DNA of 44,912 nt from CADCTM01 sp049671305 (lineage in GTDB: Bacteria > Cyanobacteriota > Cyanobacteriia > Cyanobacteriales > Coleofasciculaceae). Shown here piece after piece: positions 17,169-26,351 of this stretch. The notes under the pieces are model-generated. The model was not told the DNA's origin and did no database searches. It worked only from the letters and a program-made list of their open reading frames with translations. Both the position numbers and the translations under genes were made by a program. Location of the stretch: assembly GCA_049671305.1 (NCBI GenBank), contig JBATUR010000081.1:1-44912 (forward strand). The letters run 5' to 3'. Each line of letters starts with the position of its first letter. The stretch's first letter is position 1.

Positions 17169-20100
17169 CTAAATCACTCCTTCTAAAGCTTCATCGGTTA
17201 ATTCATACAACTGTCGTAACTGTTCTAATTTATCTGTTTCTGGTTGCCAAAAACCGCGTCCATTTGCCTCCAACATCCTGCCAACAATATTACGAAAAGC
17301 TTCCGGATTTGCTTGTTGCAACTTCTCTGCCATCTGGGCATCCAAAGCATAAGTATCTGCCGCTTGTTCATATACCCAATCATCGCTAAAATCAGCAGTA
17401 CCACCCCAACCAATCAAGGCTGTGAGGCGTTGGGAAATTTCATAAACACCACCCGAACCTTGATTTGCCATCGCCTCTGCCCACTTGGGATTAAGTAATT
17501 TGGTACGATATTCTAGACGCAATAAATCTTCCAAGTTACGAGGTGTTGTGTCTTTAGAAAAGCTTTCTACAAAACTCGTATTGACCTTTTTGCCTCGTTT
17601 TTTTTCCGCCGCTCGTTTCAATCCACCCGTGTTAGCATAATATTCTTGAATATCGGTTAATCCATACTCTACTGAATCAATTTCTTGGACAATACGACTG
17701 GTAGTTTGTAGCAATTGATTGAGGATTTCTGGACGCGCTTGCCCTTTATCTTGTCTGCCGTAACTAAAGGAATTTCGTCCTTGCCAAGTATTACCCAATT
17801 CCTCTGGAGTTTCCCAATTTCCATCAACAACTTGGTCATTTACTAAGGAACCAAAATCACCAGATGGGTTAGAAAATAAGCGGGCAGAAACATTTTTGAT
17901 GCCCTGAGATTCTAATAATAAAGCGTGTTTGCGGATAAAGTTTTGCTCTTCTGGTTCCTCTACTGCCGCCGCCCGACTAAATAAATCATCTAATAATTCA
18001 ATAATATTGACAAAACTATCTCTGAAAATACCCGAAAGATTTGCCAACACATCAATGCGAGGATGTCCAACTTCTGCTAAAGGTTTGAGTTGATAACGGA
18101 CAATTCTACCAGTACCTTCTTTAACAGGGAAAGCACCGACTAATTCTAACAAAATACCCAAGGATTCGCCCTTAGTTTTAATAGCATCTAATCCCCACAA
18201 CATTACTGCCACTGTTTCTGGATATTGCCCATGTTCTTTTAAGTGTTGGGCAATAATTTTTTGTGCCACTTCTCTGCCTCTTTCATAGGCAGCAGGTGAG
18301 GGCATCCGATAGGGGTCAAGGGCATGAATATTGCGCCCTGTGGGCAGCACACCAGCGCCATCTCGCAACAAATCACCACCCGGTGCAGGTGGAATATATT
18401 CGCCATTCAAACCTCGTAATAAATTGCCCATTTCATCACTGGTTTGCCTTAATAAGTCACGAATTTGGCTAGCTTCTGAATTGTGAGTTATTTGTGTCTC
18501 TGTTGTGACATCGGTGTCAAAATATGCTTGCAGATATGCAGCCATTTGCTCTTCATTGGGCGCTTCTCCTAATATGTGTAAGCCGGAAGAAAAGAGGCGA
18601 GTTTCAACAATTTGTAGATATTCGTACAACTTTAGCAAATAGCGATTAAATGCATCGGCGCTAAACATTTTGGCATGATCTGGTGTGAAGGCAATTCCTA
18701 ATTTTTTAGCCTCTTCAAATGGACAATCGGTATCTAATCCAGTATCTACAATCTTTTGGCAAATTGCTTCTTTGAGCAGATAATTGGTGTCGGGGTCTTC
18801 TCGATATTCGGCAATTAAATCTCGCAGTGAAATTAATTCTTTATACAAACCAGCGCGACCGTAAGGCGGTACGTTGTGGGAAATTAAGACACCATAACCA
18901 CGGCGTTTTGCTAACATTGACTCGGAAGGATTATTAGCTGCATAAATATATAAATTTGGCAAATTTCCTAATAGAATATCTGACCAAGAATAACCAGTAT
19001 TACCCAAAGGAGAACCGGGCAACCATTCAACTGTGCCATGCATTCCAAAGTGAACTACTGCATCAGCTTGCCAGTCATTTTGTAGCCATTTATAGTAAGC
19101 TGCATATTGGGGATGAGGCGTAAGGTCACGTTCAAACATGAGGCGCATCGGGTCGCCGGCAATACCTAGGGGCGGTTGTACACCAATCCAGATATTACCT
19201 AACTGAATGCCGCCGATTTGGAAGTCATCTCCATCAGTTTTGATACCCGTTTTTGTGAGAGTTTGCCATTGTTTTTCAATGCGGGTGGTGAGGAGGTAGC
19301 CTAACCATTTTTCCAGAGTTTTGACGTTAACTATTGAACCCTTTCTTTCTGCCGTTTCGCTAACACCCTCACCCCCAACCCTCCCATCAAGGGAGAGGGG
19401 GGCAATTGCCTCGTCTGCTGCTTTGACTTGGCGTATTAATTCTTCCCCATCTTCTGGTAATTCTCCGACGTTGTAACCTTGCTTTTTAAGAGTGTGGAGA
19501 AAGTTGAGGAGACTGCGCGGCACGTTTAATAAGGCGGCTGTACCTGTTGCACCATATCCAGGTGGAAAGTTGTAGAGAATTATGGCTATTTTCTTCTTAA
19601 ATACAGGTGTTTGTCGCAGGGCAATCCAACTTTTTAGCCTCCCCGTCAGACGTTTGACTCTATCAGGAACCAGATAAATCTCTTCTCCTACCAAGCCACC
19701 AAGGGCTATGGCGTCAATTGCACCATCAAGCTCTGGCAGTGCATATAATACGACACTTTGCAACCCTCCAATACCCTGTCTTGTCCAGGAGTGAATATCT
19801 TGTATGAGTAACGGTGCGGCGACGATATAAGGGACATTTTTGGCGCTGAGAATGCTCTTGGCAACGTCTACCTGACGCCCTGCTTCCATTGAACCGGCGG
19901 GACCTCCTACTAAGGGAAAGCCAATCGTAGAAACAATGGCATCAACTTCGACGCACTCTTTTGATAATGAAAGAATTTGATTATTTCCTATTTGTCGCTG
20001 TTGGGTTTCATGGGTTGATGTCATCCAATCTCGCACGGCAACATGACCTTCCACACCATTTATAAAAATTGGTAATGGAGTTAATCCGGCTGCCTCAAAG

Positions 20101-20870
20101 TGACGAATTAGTTGAGGAATATAGGGTTGTTTGGTAATAACGTGTTTGCGATAGAGGAGAATGCCAATAATTGCTTGAACAGCGGATGTTTTGTTGTAGG
20201 TTTTATACCATTCTAAGTATTGCTTGGGAGATTCAAAGTAACCTGAATAATCGGGATGGAGTAATCCCATATTTGGGGTTTCAATTGGTGGTAGGATTTC
20301 TCCAACTTTCAAGTCAAGATATTTCTCGGCTATTATCCAAAACATTGAGGATACGTTTTCGCTTCCTCCAGCATTCCAATAACCATAGATAATTAGCCAA
20401 TTGCGTAAATCTTGGACTTTTTGGGTGGGAATATATTTGAGAAGTTTGGGTCCAATTTTTAGGAAACTAATATAACCTGCAAGTTTGTCTTCTTCTCGCC
20501 CATTGCTAAATTTGTCTAGAATAAATTTAACTGGTTTGGGCATTCCTTTTGGTTTATCACCAATTTTGAAAGCACCAATTTGAGTAAGACTGATTAATTC
20601 AAGGGCAGACTCAAAAACGAGGCGGATCGGAATGTGTTGTACTCGTTCTCGTAACCATAATACTTGGTCGTAATCAAAGATCAGACTAGCGAAAAAGACA
20701 TCAGCATTTTGCAGTGCTGCTTCTATAATTGCAGGTTCGGTAGTTAAGGAGATGTCGCTAAATACCTGAATTTCTAACTCAGAACAGCGTGAAGTAGCAA
20801 TTTGCGATGCTTGGCGATACAACTCTGTGTTAAATGATTCAAAGCCAGCAATTAAGACAATACGTTTCAT
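17169..20870 (-). CDS. bchH: Magnesium chelatase H-type large subunit (ChlH/BchH family; CobN alternative)
   Basis: Large porphyrin-binding subunit of the class I chelatases, which with AAA+ I and D subunits inserts Mg2+ (or Co2+) into a tetrapyrrole. The 1233-residue protein starts with a DUF3479-like N-terminal domain (FFASLIFDYD, LKIGPKLLKYIPTQKVQDLRNWL), as in ChlH. It continues with the core motifs VVHFGMHGTVEWLPGSPLG and NPSESMLAKRRGYGVLISHNVPPYGRAGLY and ends LTALIGWGGTADFSDDWVYEQ. It is about 100 residues shorter than the usual cyanobacterial ChlH, so it may be the second ChlH-like paralogue. Cobaltochelatase CobN is the alternative. Residues about 490-506 are encoded by an inserted palindromic repeat. 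Confidence 0.8.
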   Translation of the reverse strand: MKRIVLIAGFESFNTELYRQASQIATSRCSELEIQVFSDISLTTEPAIIEAALQNADVFFASLIFDYDQVLWLRERVQHIPIRLVFESALELISLTQIGAFKIGDKPKGMPKPVKFILDKFSNGREEDKLAGYISFLKIGPKLLKYIPTQKVQDLRNWLIIYGYWNAGGSENVSSMFWIIAEKYLDLKVGEILPPIETPNMGLLHPDYSGYFESPKQYLEWYKTYNKTSAVQAIIGILLYRKHVITKQPYIPQLIRHFEAAGLTPLPIFINGVEGHVAVRDWMTSTHETQQRQIGNNQILSLSKECVEVDAIVSTIGFPLVGGPAGSMEAGRQVDVAKSILSAKNVPYIVAAPLLIQDIHSWTRQGIGGLQSVVLYALPELDGAIDAIALGGLVGEEIYLVPDRVKRLTGRLKSWIALRQTPVFKKKIAIILYNFPPGYGATGTAALLNVPRSLLNFLHTLKKQGYNVGELPEDGEELIRQVKAADEAIAPLSLDGRVGGEGVSETAERKGSIVNVKTLEKWLGYLLTTRIEKQWQTLTKTGIKTDGDDFQIGGIQLGNIWIGVQPPLGIAGDPMRLMFERDLTPHPQYAAYYKWLQNDWQADAVVHFGMHGTVEWLPGSPLGNTGYSWSDILLGNLPNLYIYAANNPSESMLAKRRGYGVLISHNVPPYGRAGLYKELISLRDLIAEYREDPDTNYLLKEAICQKIVDTGLDTDCPFEEAKKLGIAFTPDHAKMFSADAFNRYLLKLYEYLQIVETRLFSSGLHILGEAPNEEQMAAYLQAYFDTDVTTETQITHNSEASQIRDLLRQTSDEMGNLLRGLNGEYIPPAPGGDLLRDGAGVLPTGRNIHALDPYRMPSPAAYERGREVAQKIIAQHLKEHGQYPETVAVMLWGLDAIKTKGESLGILLELVGAFPVKEGTGRIVRYQLKPLAEVGHPRIDVLANLSGIFRDSFVNIIELLDDLFSRAAAVEEPEEQNFIRKHALLLESQGIKNVSARLFSNPSGDFGSLVNDQVVDGNWETPEELGNTWQGRNSFSYGRQDKGQARPEILNQLLQTTSRIVQEIDSVEYGLTDIQEYYANTGGLKRAAEKKRGKKVNTSFVESFSKDTTPRNLEDLLRLEYRTKLLNPKWAEAMANQGSGGVYEISQRLTALIGWGGTADFSDDWVYEQAADTYALDAQMAEKLQQANPEAFRNIVGRMLEANGRGFWQPETDKLEQLRQLYELTDEALEGVI
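19361..19402. repeat. Dispersed palindromic repeat inserted in frame in bchH
   Basis: On the plus strand a C-rich stretch with direct units (CCCTCACCCCCAACCCTCCC) is followed by AT-rich loop bases and GGGAGAGGGG; CTCCC 19381-19385 pairs with GGGAG 19391-19395. This matches a repeat type scattered widely in cyanobacterial genomes. Here it adds a Gly-rich segment (LDGRVGGEG) to the chelatase protein without breaking the frame. Confidence 0.65.
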
Positions 20871-21077
20871 ACCCCAAGCCCAAAGTAATCTATCTAGATC
20901 TTAAGGGTGCTGTCAGATTAAAATTGCCAAGATTCAATTAAATTGCTCAAAACTAGGTACCGGTATTTCTAAGCTCAAGATATGTTGACATATCAAGCCA
21001 AAGTGGTAACTTTTGGTGTATCGGTTAGTTGCTGAAACATCGTCATCTTGCTTATGTTAAGAAATTTAGCCATTTAG

Positions 21078-21105
21078 TTGACTTTTAAAGCAGATTTGAT
21101 AATAT
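21078..21105 (+). promoter_or_regulatory. Sigma70-type promoter of the candidate small RNA
   Basis: TTGACT at 21078-21083 and TAATAT at 21100-21105, separated by 16 bp, with an extended -10 TGA at 21097-21099. No reading frame follows, only a short stretch ending in an intrinsic terminator. Confidence 0.5.
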
Positions 21106-21111
21106 TTATAG

Positions 21112-21169
21112 TACGTTTTATTTATTTTACCGACCGAGACTTCATCGACACTAATGAGGTCTTTTTTTT
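21112..21169 (+). ncRNA. Candidate small RNA of about 58 nt
   Basis: A predicted transcript starting about 7 nt after the -10 element would run to the T-run ending at 21169. Its only marked structure is the terminator hairpin: AGACTTCAT (21137-21145) with ATGAGGTCT (21154-21162, one G-U pair), followed by eight T residues. It contains no start codon with a ribosome binding site. I do not recognise it as Yfr1 or another known cyanobacterial RNA family. Confidence 0.35.
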
Positions 21170-21301
21170 GTATTACCTAAACCAGAATATAAAATCTAGA
21201 GATGTTTCTGCAGTTCTTGTTAGCATTATTTAATGTGATGTCTCTACAAAGATAGTCAGCCTGAACTTCTCCAAGAAATTCAGGCTCTCCCCTTCAATAC
21301 C

Positions 21302-22663
21302 TTAAAAGCGAGGACTTGATAAAGGTTGAGCAACAGGTTCAAGAGGATTTAAACGCATTGGTGCAACAGGAGCGACGGCAGTCTGCTGATTCAAATAAGT
21401 ATAAACCAAGCGAGAAACCTGACGAATAAAATCCCTACCTCGCGTATCGTTATAAGGACGCTTAACAAAAATTCCTGCCAAATAACGCTTACCATTTGGC
21501 ATAGTAATCAGCCCTGCATCTCCAATCAAAAAGCCAATATCTCCTGTTTTATTGGCGATATCAGCACCCCGCCCCAAACCTGCTGGCAGCAAAGTTTTAA
21601 TCGTAGTACGTCGCAAAATATCCAAGACTTGTGCCTTACTAGAAGCTGACATTAACTTGTCATTAACGAGTAGTGCTAGTAGCTGCACCATATCCTTAGA
21701 ACTAGTTGTATTTGTGCCACTTAAATCAGCTAGCCAATTTCTAATTCTGGTGTCTTTGAGTCCCCAACTACGAAAACGTTCATTCAGTTTCTTGATGCCG
21801 CCCAAACGATCAATAATCATATTTGTGGCAGTATTATCGCTGATTGTAATCATTTTTGTAACAGTTTCTCTGGCACTATAACGACTACCCACCGGGTCAT
21901 CCTGCATTTCTCCAGAACCGTTAGTAATTAAGTCATCTCGCATCACCAACGTTTCATCTAACCTGACTTTTCCCGCATCTAAATCTTGGAAAAAGGCAAT
22001 AAGAATCGGCAACTTTATGGTACTAGCAGCAGGAAAAACGCGATCGCCTTTTATATCCAAATAATTCCCCGTATCCAAATCCAAGAAAAACATCCCTGTT
22101 TGCAGAAAATTATAGCGAGACATCAAGGTTTGAACTTGAGATTGAAGTCCCTGCATTTCTGTATTTAAACGCGCCACTCCCGTTAATTGTGGCATCGGCG
22201 CGACGCGGGAAGTCGGGAATGGTTGACTAATAGCAATAGTCGCACTTGGCTGCACAGAACTGCCCACAACTTTCTCAGGCGTCGGTAACTGGACAAACCA
22301 ATGAGTTGGCGATGCACCCCGCACCTTAACTTTTGTCGGGTCTAATTGATATCCTGGCGCCAACTCAACCACCATCCGAGTCGTATCTGCATCAAACTGT
22401 GCAACCCGAATCTCCCGAATTATTGAATTGACTTTTTCCGTGGTTTTCGGATGTCCTAAAACAATTCCAGGTAAGTCGATAATTAAACGGCTAGGGTTAG
22501 CCAACAATTGTACTTTTGGTTGAACATCTTCATCTGTCGTCAAATCAAGCTGATTTTGAGTCGCATTAAAATGCCACGAATCTAAACTGTCTGCCTTTGC
22601 CGGCGGGGAAAGCAGAAAAACACTTGCAACGCAAGGGAAAAACCAGCGTAATTTTAAGACCAT
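21302..22663 (-). CDS. AMIN-domain plus class A beta-lactamase-like serine hydrolase
   Basis: A 453-residue exported protein. After a signal peptide (to about residue 24, PAKA) comes an AMIN domain (about 27-125), which targets proteins to peptidoglycan or polar envelope sites, then a linker and a class A beta-lactamase-like domain from about 175. The catalytic motifs are STIK (Ser214 and Lys217), SDN (275-277) and KTG (372-374). The omega-loop region (about 305-325, WLADLSGTNTT) has no glutamate matching Glu166, so efficient penicillin hydrolysis is unlikely; a peptidoglycan-related hydrolase or binding role is inferred. Confidence 0.82.
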   Translation of the reverse strand: MVLKLRWFFPCVASVFLLSPPAKADSLDSWHFNATQNQLDLTTDEDVQPKVQLLANPSRLIIDLPGIVLGHPKTTEKVNSIIREIRVAQFDADTTRMVVELAPGYQLDPTKVKVRGASPTHWFVQLPTPEKVVGSSVQPSATIAISQPFPTSRVAPMPQLTGVARLNTEMQGLQSQVQTLMSRYNFLQTGMFFLDLDTGNYLDIKGDRVFPAASTIKLPILIAFFQDLDAGKVRLDETLVMRDDLITNGSGEMQDDPVGSRYSARETVTKMITISDNTATNMIIDRLGGIKKLNERFRSWGLKDTRIRNWLADLSGTNTTSSKDMVQLLALLVNDKLMSASSKAQVLDILRRTTIKTLLPAGLGRGADIANKTGDIGFLIGDAGLITMPNGKRYLAGIFVKRPYNDTRGRDFIRQVSRLVYTYLNQQTAVAPVAPMRLNPLEPVAQPLSSPRF

Positions 22664-22894
22664 TGATCCTTTAAGTAATATTACTTTTAACTCAATCGCA
22701 GCAACTCACTCACACCAAAAGATAGCAATTGTTTCCTTGTCTCAACGGCTTCTATCTAACCGATGATAGATGACTTAGAATCATAAGCCCTCCCAAAAGT
22801 TTCCCACAATAAGAGCAAATTTTGCTTTAGTGAAAGCTGTTTTTTTTGTTAAAAGTAGTAATATTTTGAGGTAGGGCATTTCCTGCTTTCAGTT

Positions 22895-23923
22895 TTATTT
22901 CACCTCAAATGGCGTAAACTTTCCTCCCAAACCTTCCACAATTGTCTGAGTGTTAGCAATTAACATTTTCTTGTAAGTATCAGCCTCACTGCCCTTTTCT
23001 CCCAAACCATCGGCAAAAATTTCTCTGTTTGAAACTTTGACATTCGCCTCTTTTGCTACAGCTTCAAGTAACTTCGGATTAATCGAAGTTTCGGCAAAAA
23101 TTGCGGGAACTTCTGCTGTTTTAATTTCTGTCACCAACTCTTTGACTCGTGCTGCTGTTGGTTTTTCCTCAGTACTAATTCCCTGCAGGGCACCTTCTAC
23201 AGGAATTCCATAAGCTTTGGAATAATAACCCATAGCATCATGAGTTGTGACTAACTTACGCTGATTAGCAGGAATTGTCTCAATTTGCGCCTTAATCCAG
23301 CTATCCACCTGCTTTAGTTCACTTGTCATTTTTTCGGCGTTGCTGGTATATTTCGCCGCATTATTTGGAGATAATTTGCCTAAATTATCGCGAACTGTTT
23401 CTACAATTTTTACGCCATTTTGAGCATTGTGCCAGACATGAGGATCAGCCTCACCATGATCATGTCCAGCTTCGGCTTTTTCTCCTGCTTTTTCATGTTC
23501 ATGTTCTTCACCTTTAAGAGGTTTGGGAACTGCTATTTCATTAACCGCAATTTTTGGAGCAGCGTTTTGAGTTGCCTTAATTAATTTGATTAAATCCGGT
23601 TCAAATTCGTGACCATTATATAAGATGAGCTGTGCTTGTTCGATCGCTTTTCGATCATCTGGCTTTGGTTCATAAACATGAGCATCAGAACCTGCAGGAA
23701 TTAAACATTTTAAATCAACAGTATCTTGGGCAATTTCTTGAGTAATGTCACAAAGGACACTCGTCGTTGCTACAACTTGTGGTTTGTCGGTATTTGAGGC
23801 GACGGGAGCAGTGGGTGAGTCAGGAGTTGTAGCTTGTTGAGGTGCGCCACAGCTTGTTATCGAGAGTGCCATTAACGTTGCCGCACTTCCGAGCAGGTTT
23901 TTAATTGAAAAGTTTTTTAACAT
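22895..23923 (-). CDS. znuA: Zinc ABC transporter substrate-binding lipoprotein ZnuA
   Basis: Periplasmic zinc-binding component that delivers Zn2+ to ZnuBC. The 342-residue protein has a lipoprotein signal with Cys at SITSCGAP. The cluster A-I solute-binding features are present: SDAHVYEPKPDD, YNGHEFEPDL, the His/Asp/Glu-rich loop (EEHEHEKAGEKAEAGHDHGE, about 138-157) typical of zinc rather than manganese binders, HVWHN, THDAMGYYSKAYG and IFAETSINPKL. It diverges from the gene at 24057, and a Zur-type box lies in the shared promoter region. Confidence 0.93.
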   Translation of the reverse strand: MLKNFSIKNLLGSAATLMALSITSCGAPQQATTPDSPTAPVASNTDKPQVVATTSVLCDITQEIAQDTVDLKCLIPAGSDAHVYEPKPDDRKAIEQAQLILYNGHEFEPDLIKLIKATQNAAPKIAVNEIAVPKPLKGEEHEHEKAGEKAEAGHDHGEADPHVWHNAQNGVKIVETVRDNLGKLSPNNAAKYTSNAEKMTSELKQVDSWIKAQIETIPANQRKLVTTHDAMGYYSKAYGIPVEGALQGISTEEKPTAARVKELVTEIKTAEVPAIFAETSINPKLLEAVAKEANVKVSNREIFADGLGEKGSEADTYKKMLIANTQTIVEGLGGKFTPFEVK

Positions 23924-23956
23924 AACAGGCTCTTAGACAAGATACTATAGTTGGGA

Positions 23957-23972
23957 TGAGAATCATTATCTC
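23957..23972. promoter_or_regulatory. Zur-type operator between znuA and the 24057 gene
   Basis: TGAGAATCATTATCT matches the Zur-type palindrome TGATAATCATTATCA at 13 of 15 positions. It lies 34 bp upstream of the znuA start, in the divergent promoter, where a zinc-bound Fur-family repressor would be expected. Confidence 0.65.
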
Positions 23973-24056
23973 TCAACTTGCTCAGAATAGACGTAAAAAA
24001 TTTAGCCGTCAACCTCAGACAGTTTTTTGTTAATCAGGGAAATCTCAGGAGAATTT

Positions 24057-24449
24057 ATGTCACTAAATATCAGTTCAGAAATGATTCAACAAGCCCAAGC
24101 AGGGCAAGTCAATGAAGAAGATTTTGTGGAAAGCATTAAGGAGTCATTACCTTATGCCTATGGAGTTGTAGAAAGCCTTGCCAAACGCTTGGCACAAGGG
24201 GAAGCACAATGGGTACAGCACGCCATTTCACCACCAAGTGAAGCAGATCGCGCCCAACTTTTGCGGATGATGGGTGGAGATGCCATTCGTGGTGCTGTTG
24301 AGCGTCATTTTGGCTTAAAGTTTGCCTTCCAAAACTGCCACACAACCGCCGCTTTTCGTCCAGAAGATATCGGTTCCCCTGCTTATCAGGATTTTATTTC
24401 GATTCAAAGCCAAATTCTCAACCAGACTCCTGAATTGAGAGATTGTTAA
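24057..24449 (+). CDS. Conserved hypothetical protein in the zinc cluster
   Basis: A 130-residue soluble, mostly helical protein I do not recognise. The ATG at 24057 is preceded by AGGAGA at 24047-24052, so it is preferred over the in-frame codon at 24027. Visible features are LPYAYGVVESLAKRL, RMMGGDAIRGAVERHFG and FQNCHTTAAFRPEDI, the last with Cys and His that could bind metal. It diverges from znuA across a Zur-type box and precedes znuCB, which suggests control by zinc status. Confidence 0.7.
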   Translation: MSLNISSEMIQQAQAGQVNEEDFVESIKESLPYAYGVVESLAKRLAQGEAQWVQHAISPPSEADRAQLLRMMGGDAIRGAVERHFGLKFAFQNCHTTAAFRPEDIGSPAYQDFISIQSQILNQTPELRDC

Positions 24450-24570
24450 GGCAGTAGCTCTCTAGTATTGGGGCAGGCACAGGGGAACTGCCCCTACGGG
24501 TTGTCAATATCTCTGTGGCGAACTAATAGAGCTTTTGTTGTATTCTAAATTTAGCTTCATACTGTAATAG

Positions 24571-24585
24571 TGATTATTATTATCA
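24571..24585. promoter_or_regulatory. Zur-type operator upstream of znuC
   Basis: TGATTATTATTATCA matches TGATAATCATTATCA at 13 of 15 positions and ends 7 bp before the znuC ATG. A repressor there would block initiation or elongation into znuCB. Confidence 0.65.
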
Positions 24586-24592
24586 AAATGTC

Positions 24593-25342
24593 ATGTTAGA
24601 GGTTCAGCATTTAGCTGTCAACTACCGAGGACTTCGTGCTTTAGGAGATATTAGCTTTAGCCTAGAACCCGGACAAATAGTCGGGGTATTGGGTCCCAAT
24701 GGTGCGGGCAAAAGCACGATGATTAAGGCAATGCTGGGCTTAGTGCCGAGAATGAGTGGGGCGGTGAAGTTGGGCGGAGTTGAGCTGAAACGGCGCTTGA
24801 GTTGTTGTGCTTATGTGCCGCAGCGGACGCAAATTGACTGGGATTACCCTGCTACAGTTTGGACTGTGGTGATGATGGGACGCACTGTACATACGGGTTG
24901 GTTTCGCTCACCAAATCAGCAATCTAAGGATATTGTCGCATCTGCGTTGCATCGCGTGGGCATTTGGGAGCTGCGTCAGCGTCAAATTGGCGAACTTTCA
25001 GGGGGACAGCAGCAACGGGTATTTTTGGCAAGAGCTTTGGCACAAGAAGCTGAGTTATTTTTATTTGATGAACCGCTTGCAGGAATTGATAAGAAAACTG
25101 AGGCTATTTTGTTTCAGATTTTTCAGGAATTAAAAACAGAAGGTAAGACATTGTTAGTTAGTTCTCATGAATGGGGAAAGGCTTTAACAAACTATGACCG
25201 ATTATTGTTATTAAATCGTGAGTTGATTGCTAATGGTTCTCCTGAAGAAGTCATGAAGTTAGAAAATATTCAACTTGCTTATGGTGAAGGTATACAGTCG
25301 CAGATGCTTAATGAACATCTGGAAAATATGTTTGTTTGTTAG
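24593..25342 (+). CDS. znuC: Zinc ABC transporter ATP-binding protein ZnuC
   Basis: Cytoplasmic ATPase that powers zinc import with the ZnuB permease. All ABC motifs are intact in its 249 residues: Walker A GPNGAGKST, the Q-loop in YVPQRTQIDWDYP, signature LSGGQQQR, Walker B LFLFDEPLAG, and the H-loop His in LLVSSHEWG. The YVPQR...WDYP pattern is typical of the Mn/Zn (cluster A-I) ATPases. It lies 12 bp before znuB on the same strand and directly behind a Zur-type box. Confidence 0.93.
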   Translation: MLEVQHLAVNYRGLRALGDISFSLEPGQIVGVLGPNGAGKSTMIKAMLGLVPRMSGAVKLGGVELKRRLSCCAYVPQRTQIDWDYPATVWTVVMMGRTVHTGWFRSPNQQSKDIVASALHRVGIWELRQRQIGELSGGQQQRVFLARALAQEAELFLFDEPLAGIDKKTEAILFQIFQELKTEGKTLLVSSHEWGKALTNYDRLLLLNRELIANGSPEEVMKLENIQLAYGEGIQSQMLNEHLENMFVC

Positions 25343-25354
25343 TAATAATTATAA

Positions 25355-26248
25355 ATGGCAATGATCAATTGGTTAATAGAACCACTTTCGTTTGAATTCA
25401 TGCGGAATGCCCTATCTGTAGGAATTTTGGTAGGCATTCTCTGCCCTGTGGTTGGTATTTATTTAATTGTGCAACGCATGGCTTTATTGGGAGATGTCAT
25501 TGCTCATGCTGTTTTACCGGGACTTGCGATCGCTTTTTTTTTGAATGTGAATATTTTGCTTGGTGCATTTATTTCCGGCAGTCTCAGCAGCGTAGTAATT
25601 ACTTGGATTCGCTCTCAATCTCGTGTTAAAGCTGATGCCGCGATGGCGGTAACATTTTCTGGCTTTTTTGCTCTTGGTATTACTTTAATGACCTTATTAA
25701 AAAGTAAGTTAGACCTGGATAGTTTCTTATTTGGTGATATTTTGGGAGTAACAATTGCTGATGTTCAACGCACAGCTATTATTACTATAATTGTACTACT
25801 CTTCGTCAGATTGTTTTACAAAGAATTATTATTTTTTACTTTTGATAAATTAGGCGCTCAAGCCCTGGGATTTCCGGTTAATGCCCTACACTATGGTTTG
25901 ATGGCGGCAATTACGCTGACGATTGTTGCTAGTATGCAAACTGTGGGCGTTGTTTTGGTAATTTCTTTATTAATTGGTCCAGGAATTACCGCTTATCTGT
26001 TGGTAAAAGAATTGCATCAAATAATGGTAGTGGGAGCAATTATAGGAGTGGTTGCTAGTATTGGTGGCATTTATAGCAGTTACTACTTAAACATTCCATC
26101 AGGACCTGCCATTGTTTTAGTAATTTTTAGCGGTTTTATATTAGCAATGTTATTTAGCCCGTCTCAAGGAATTTTGACACGCCCAGAAATAGGAAATCGT
26201 TCCGGTTGGATTTTTCAGAAGTTGAAATATTTGAGACGGAGTAAATAA
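25355..26248 (+). CDS. znuB: Zinc ABC transporter permease ZnuB
   Basis: Inner-membrane permease of the ABC-3 family, 297 residues with about eight hydrophobic helices. Diagnostic segments are RMALLGDVIAHAVLPGLAIAF, DAAMAVTFSGFFALGI and ITLTIVASMQTVGVVLVISLLIGPGITAYLL. It is the last gene of the znuCB pair and is followed by an inverted repeat. Zinc rather than manganese specificity is inferred from znuA and from the Zur-type boxes. Confidence 0.93.
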   Translation: MAMINWLIEPLSFEFMRNALSVGILVGILCPVVGIYLIVQRMALLGDVIAHAVLPGLAIAFFLNVNILLGAFISGSLSSVVITWIRSQSRVKADAAMAVTFSGFFALGITLMTLLKSKLDLDSFLFGDILGVTIADVQRTAIITIIVLLFVRLFYKELLFFTFDKLGAQALGFPVNALHYGLMAAITLTIVASMQTVGVVLVISLLIGPGITAYLLVKELHQIMVVGAIIGVVASIGGIYSSYYLNIPSGPAIVLVIFSGFILAMLFSPSQGILTRPEIGNRSGWIFQKLKYLRRSK

Positions 26249-26261
26249 TATTAGTCTCGGC

Positions 26262-26327
26262 AGATACCCGACTTCTGACTCAAATTTATCCCGTGTAATC
26301 AAGTTTAAACAAAGAAGTCGGGTATCT
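26262..26327. repeat. 15-bp perfect inverted repeat after znuB
   Basis: AGATACCCGACTTCT at 26262-26276 and AGAAGTCGGGTATCT at 26313-26327 form a perfect 15-bp stem around a 36-nt loop. This sequence type is a familiar dispersed element in cyanobacteria. It lies between convergent genes and may end transcription of znuCB. Confidence 0.6.
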
Positions 26328-26351
26328 TAATAATCCTTGCACCAATCAGGT

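Larger units (their letters stand above)
20871..21301. other. 431-bp gap upstream of bchH holding a candidate small RNA
   Basis: No coding region is visible. The half next to bchH shows no cobalamin-riboswitch-like conserved blocks. The other half contains a complete promoter-like sequence and a terminator on the plus strand (listed separately), with no gene between them. Confidence 0.5.

Noticed and set aside
20871..21077. Cobalamin riboswitch upstream of the chelatase gene
   Set aside because: None of the conserved B12-box blocks is visible on the minus strand, and the region is AT-rich.
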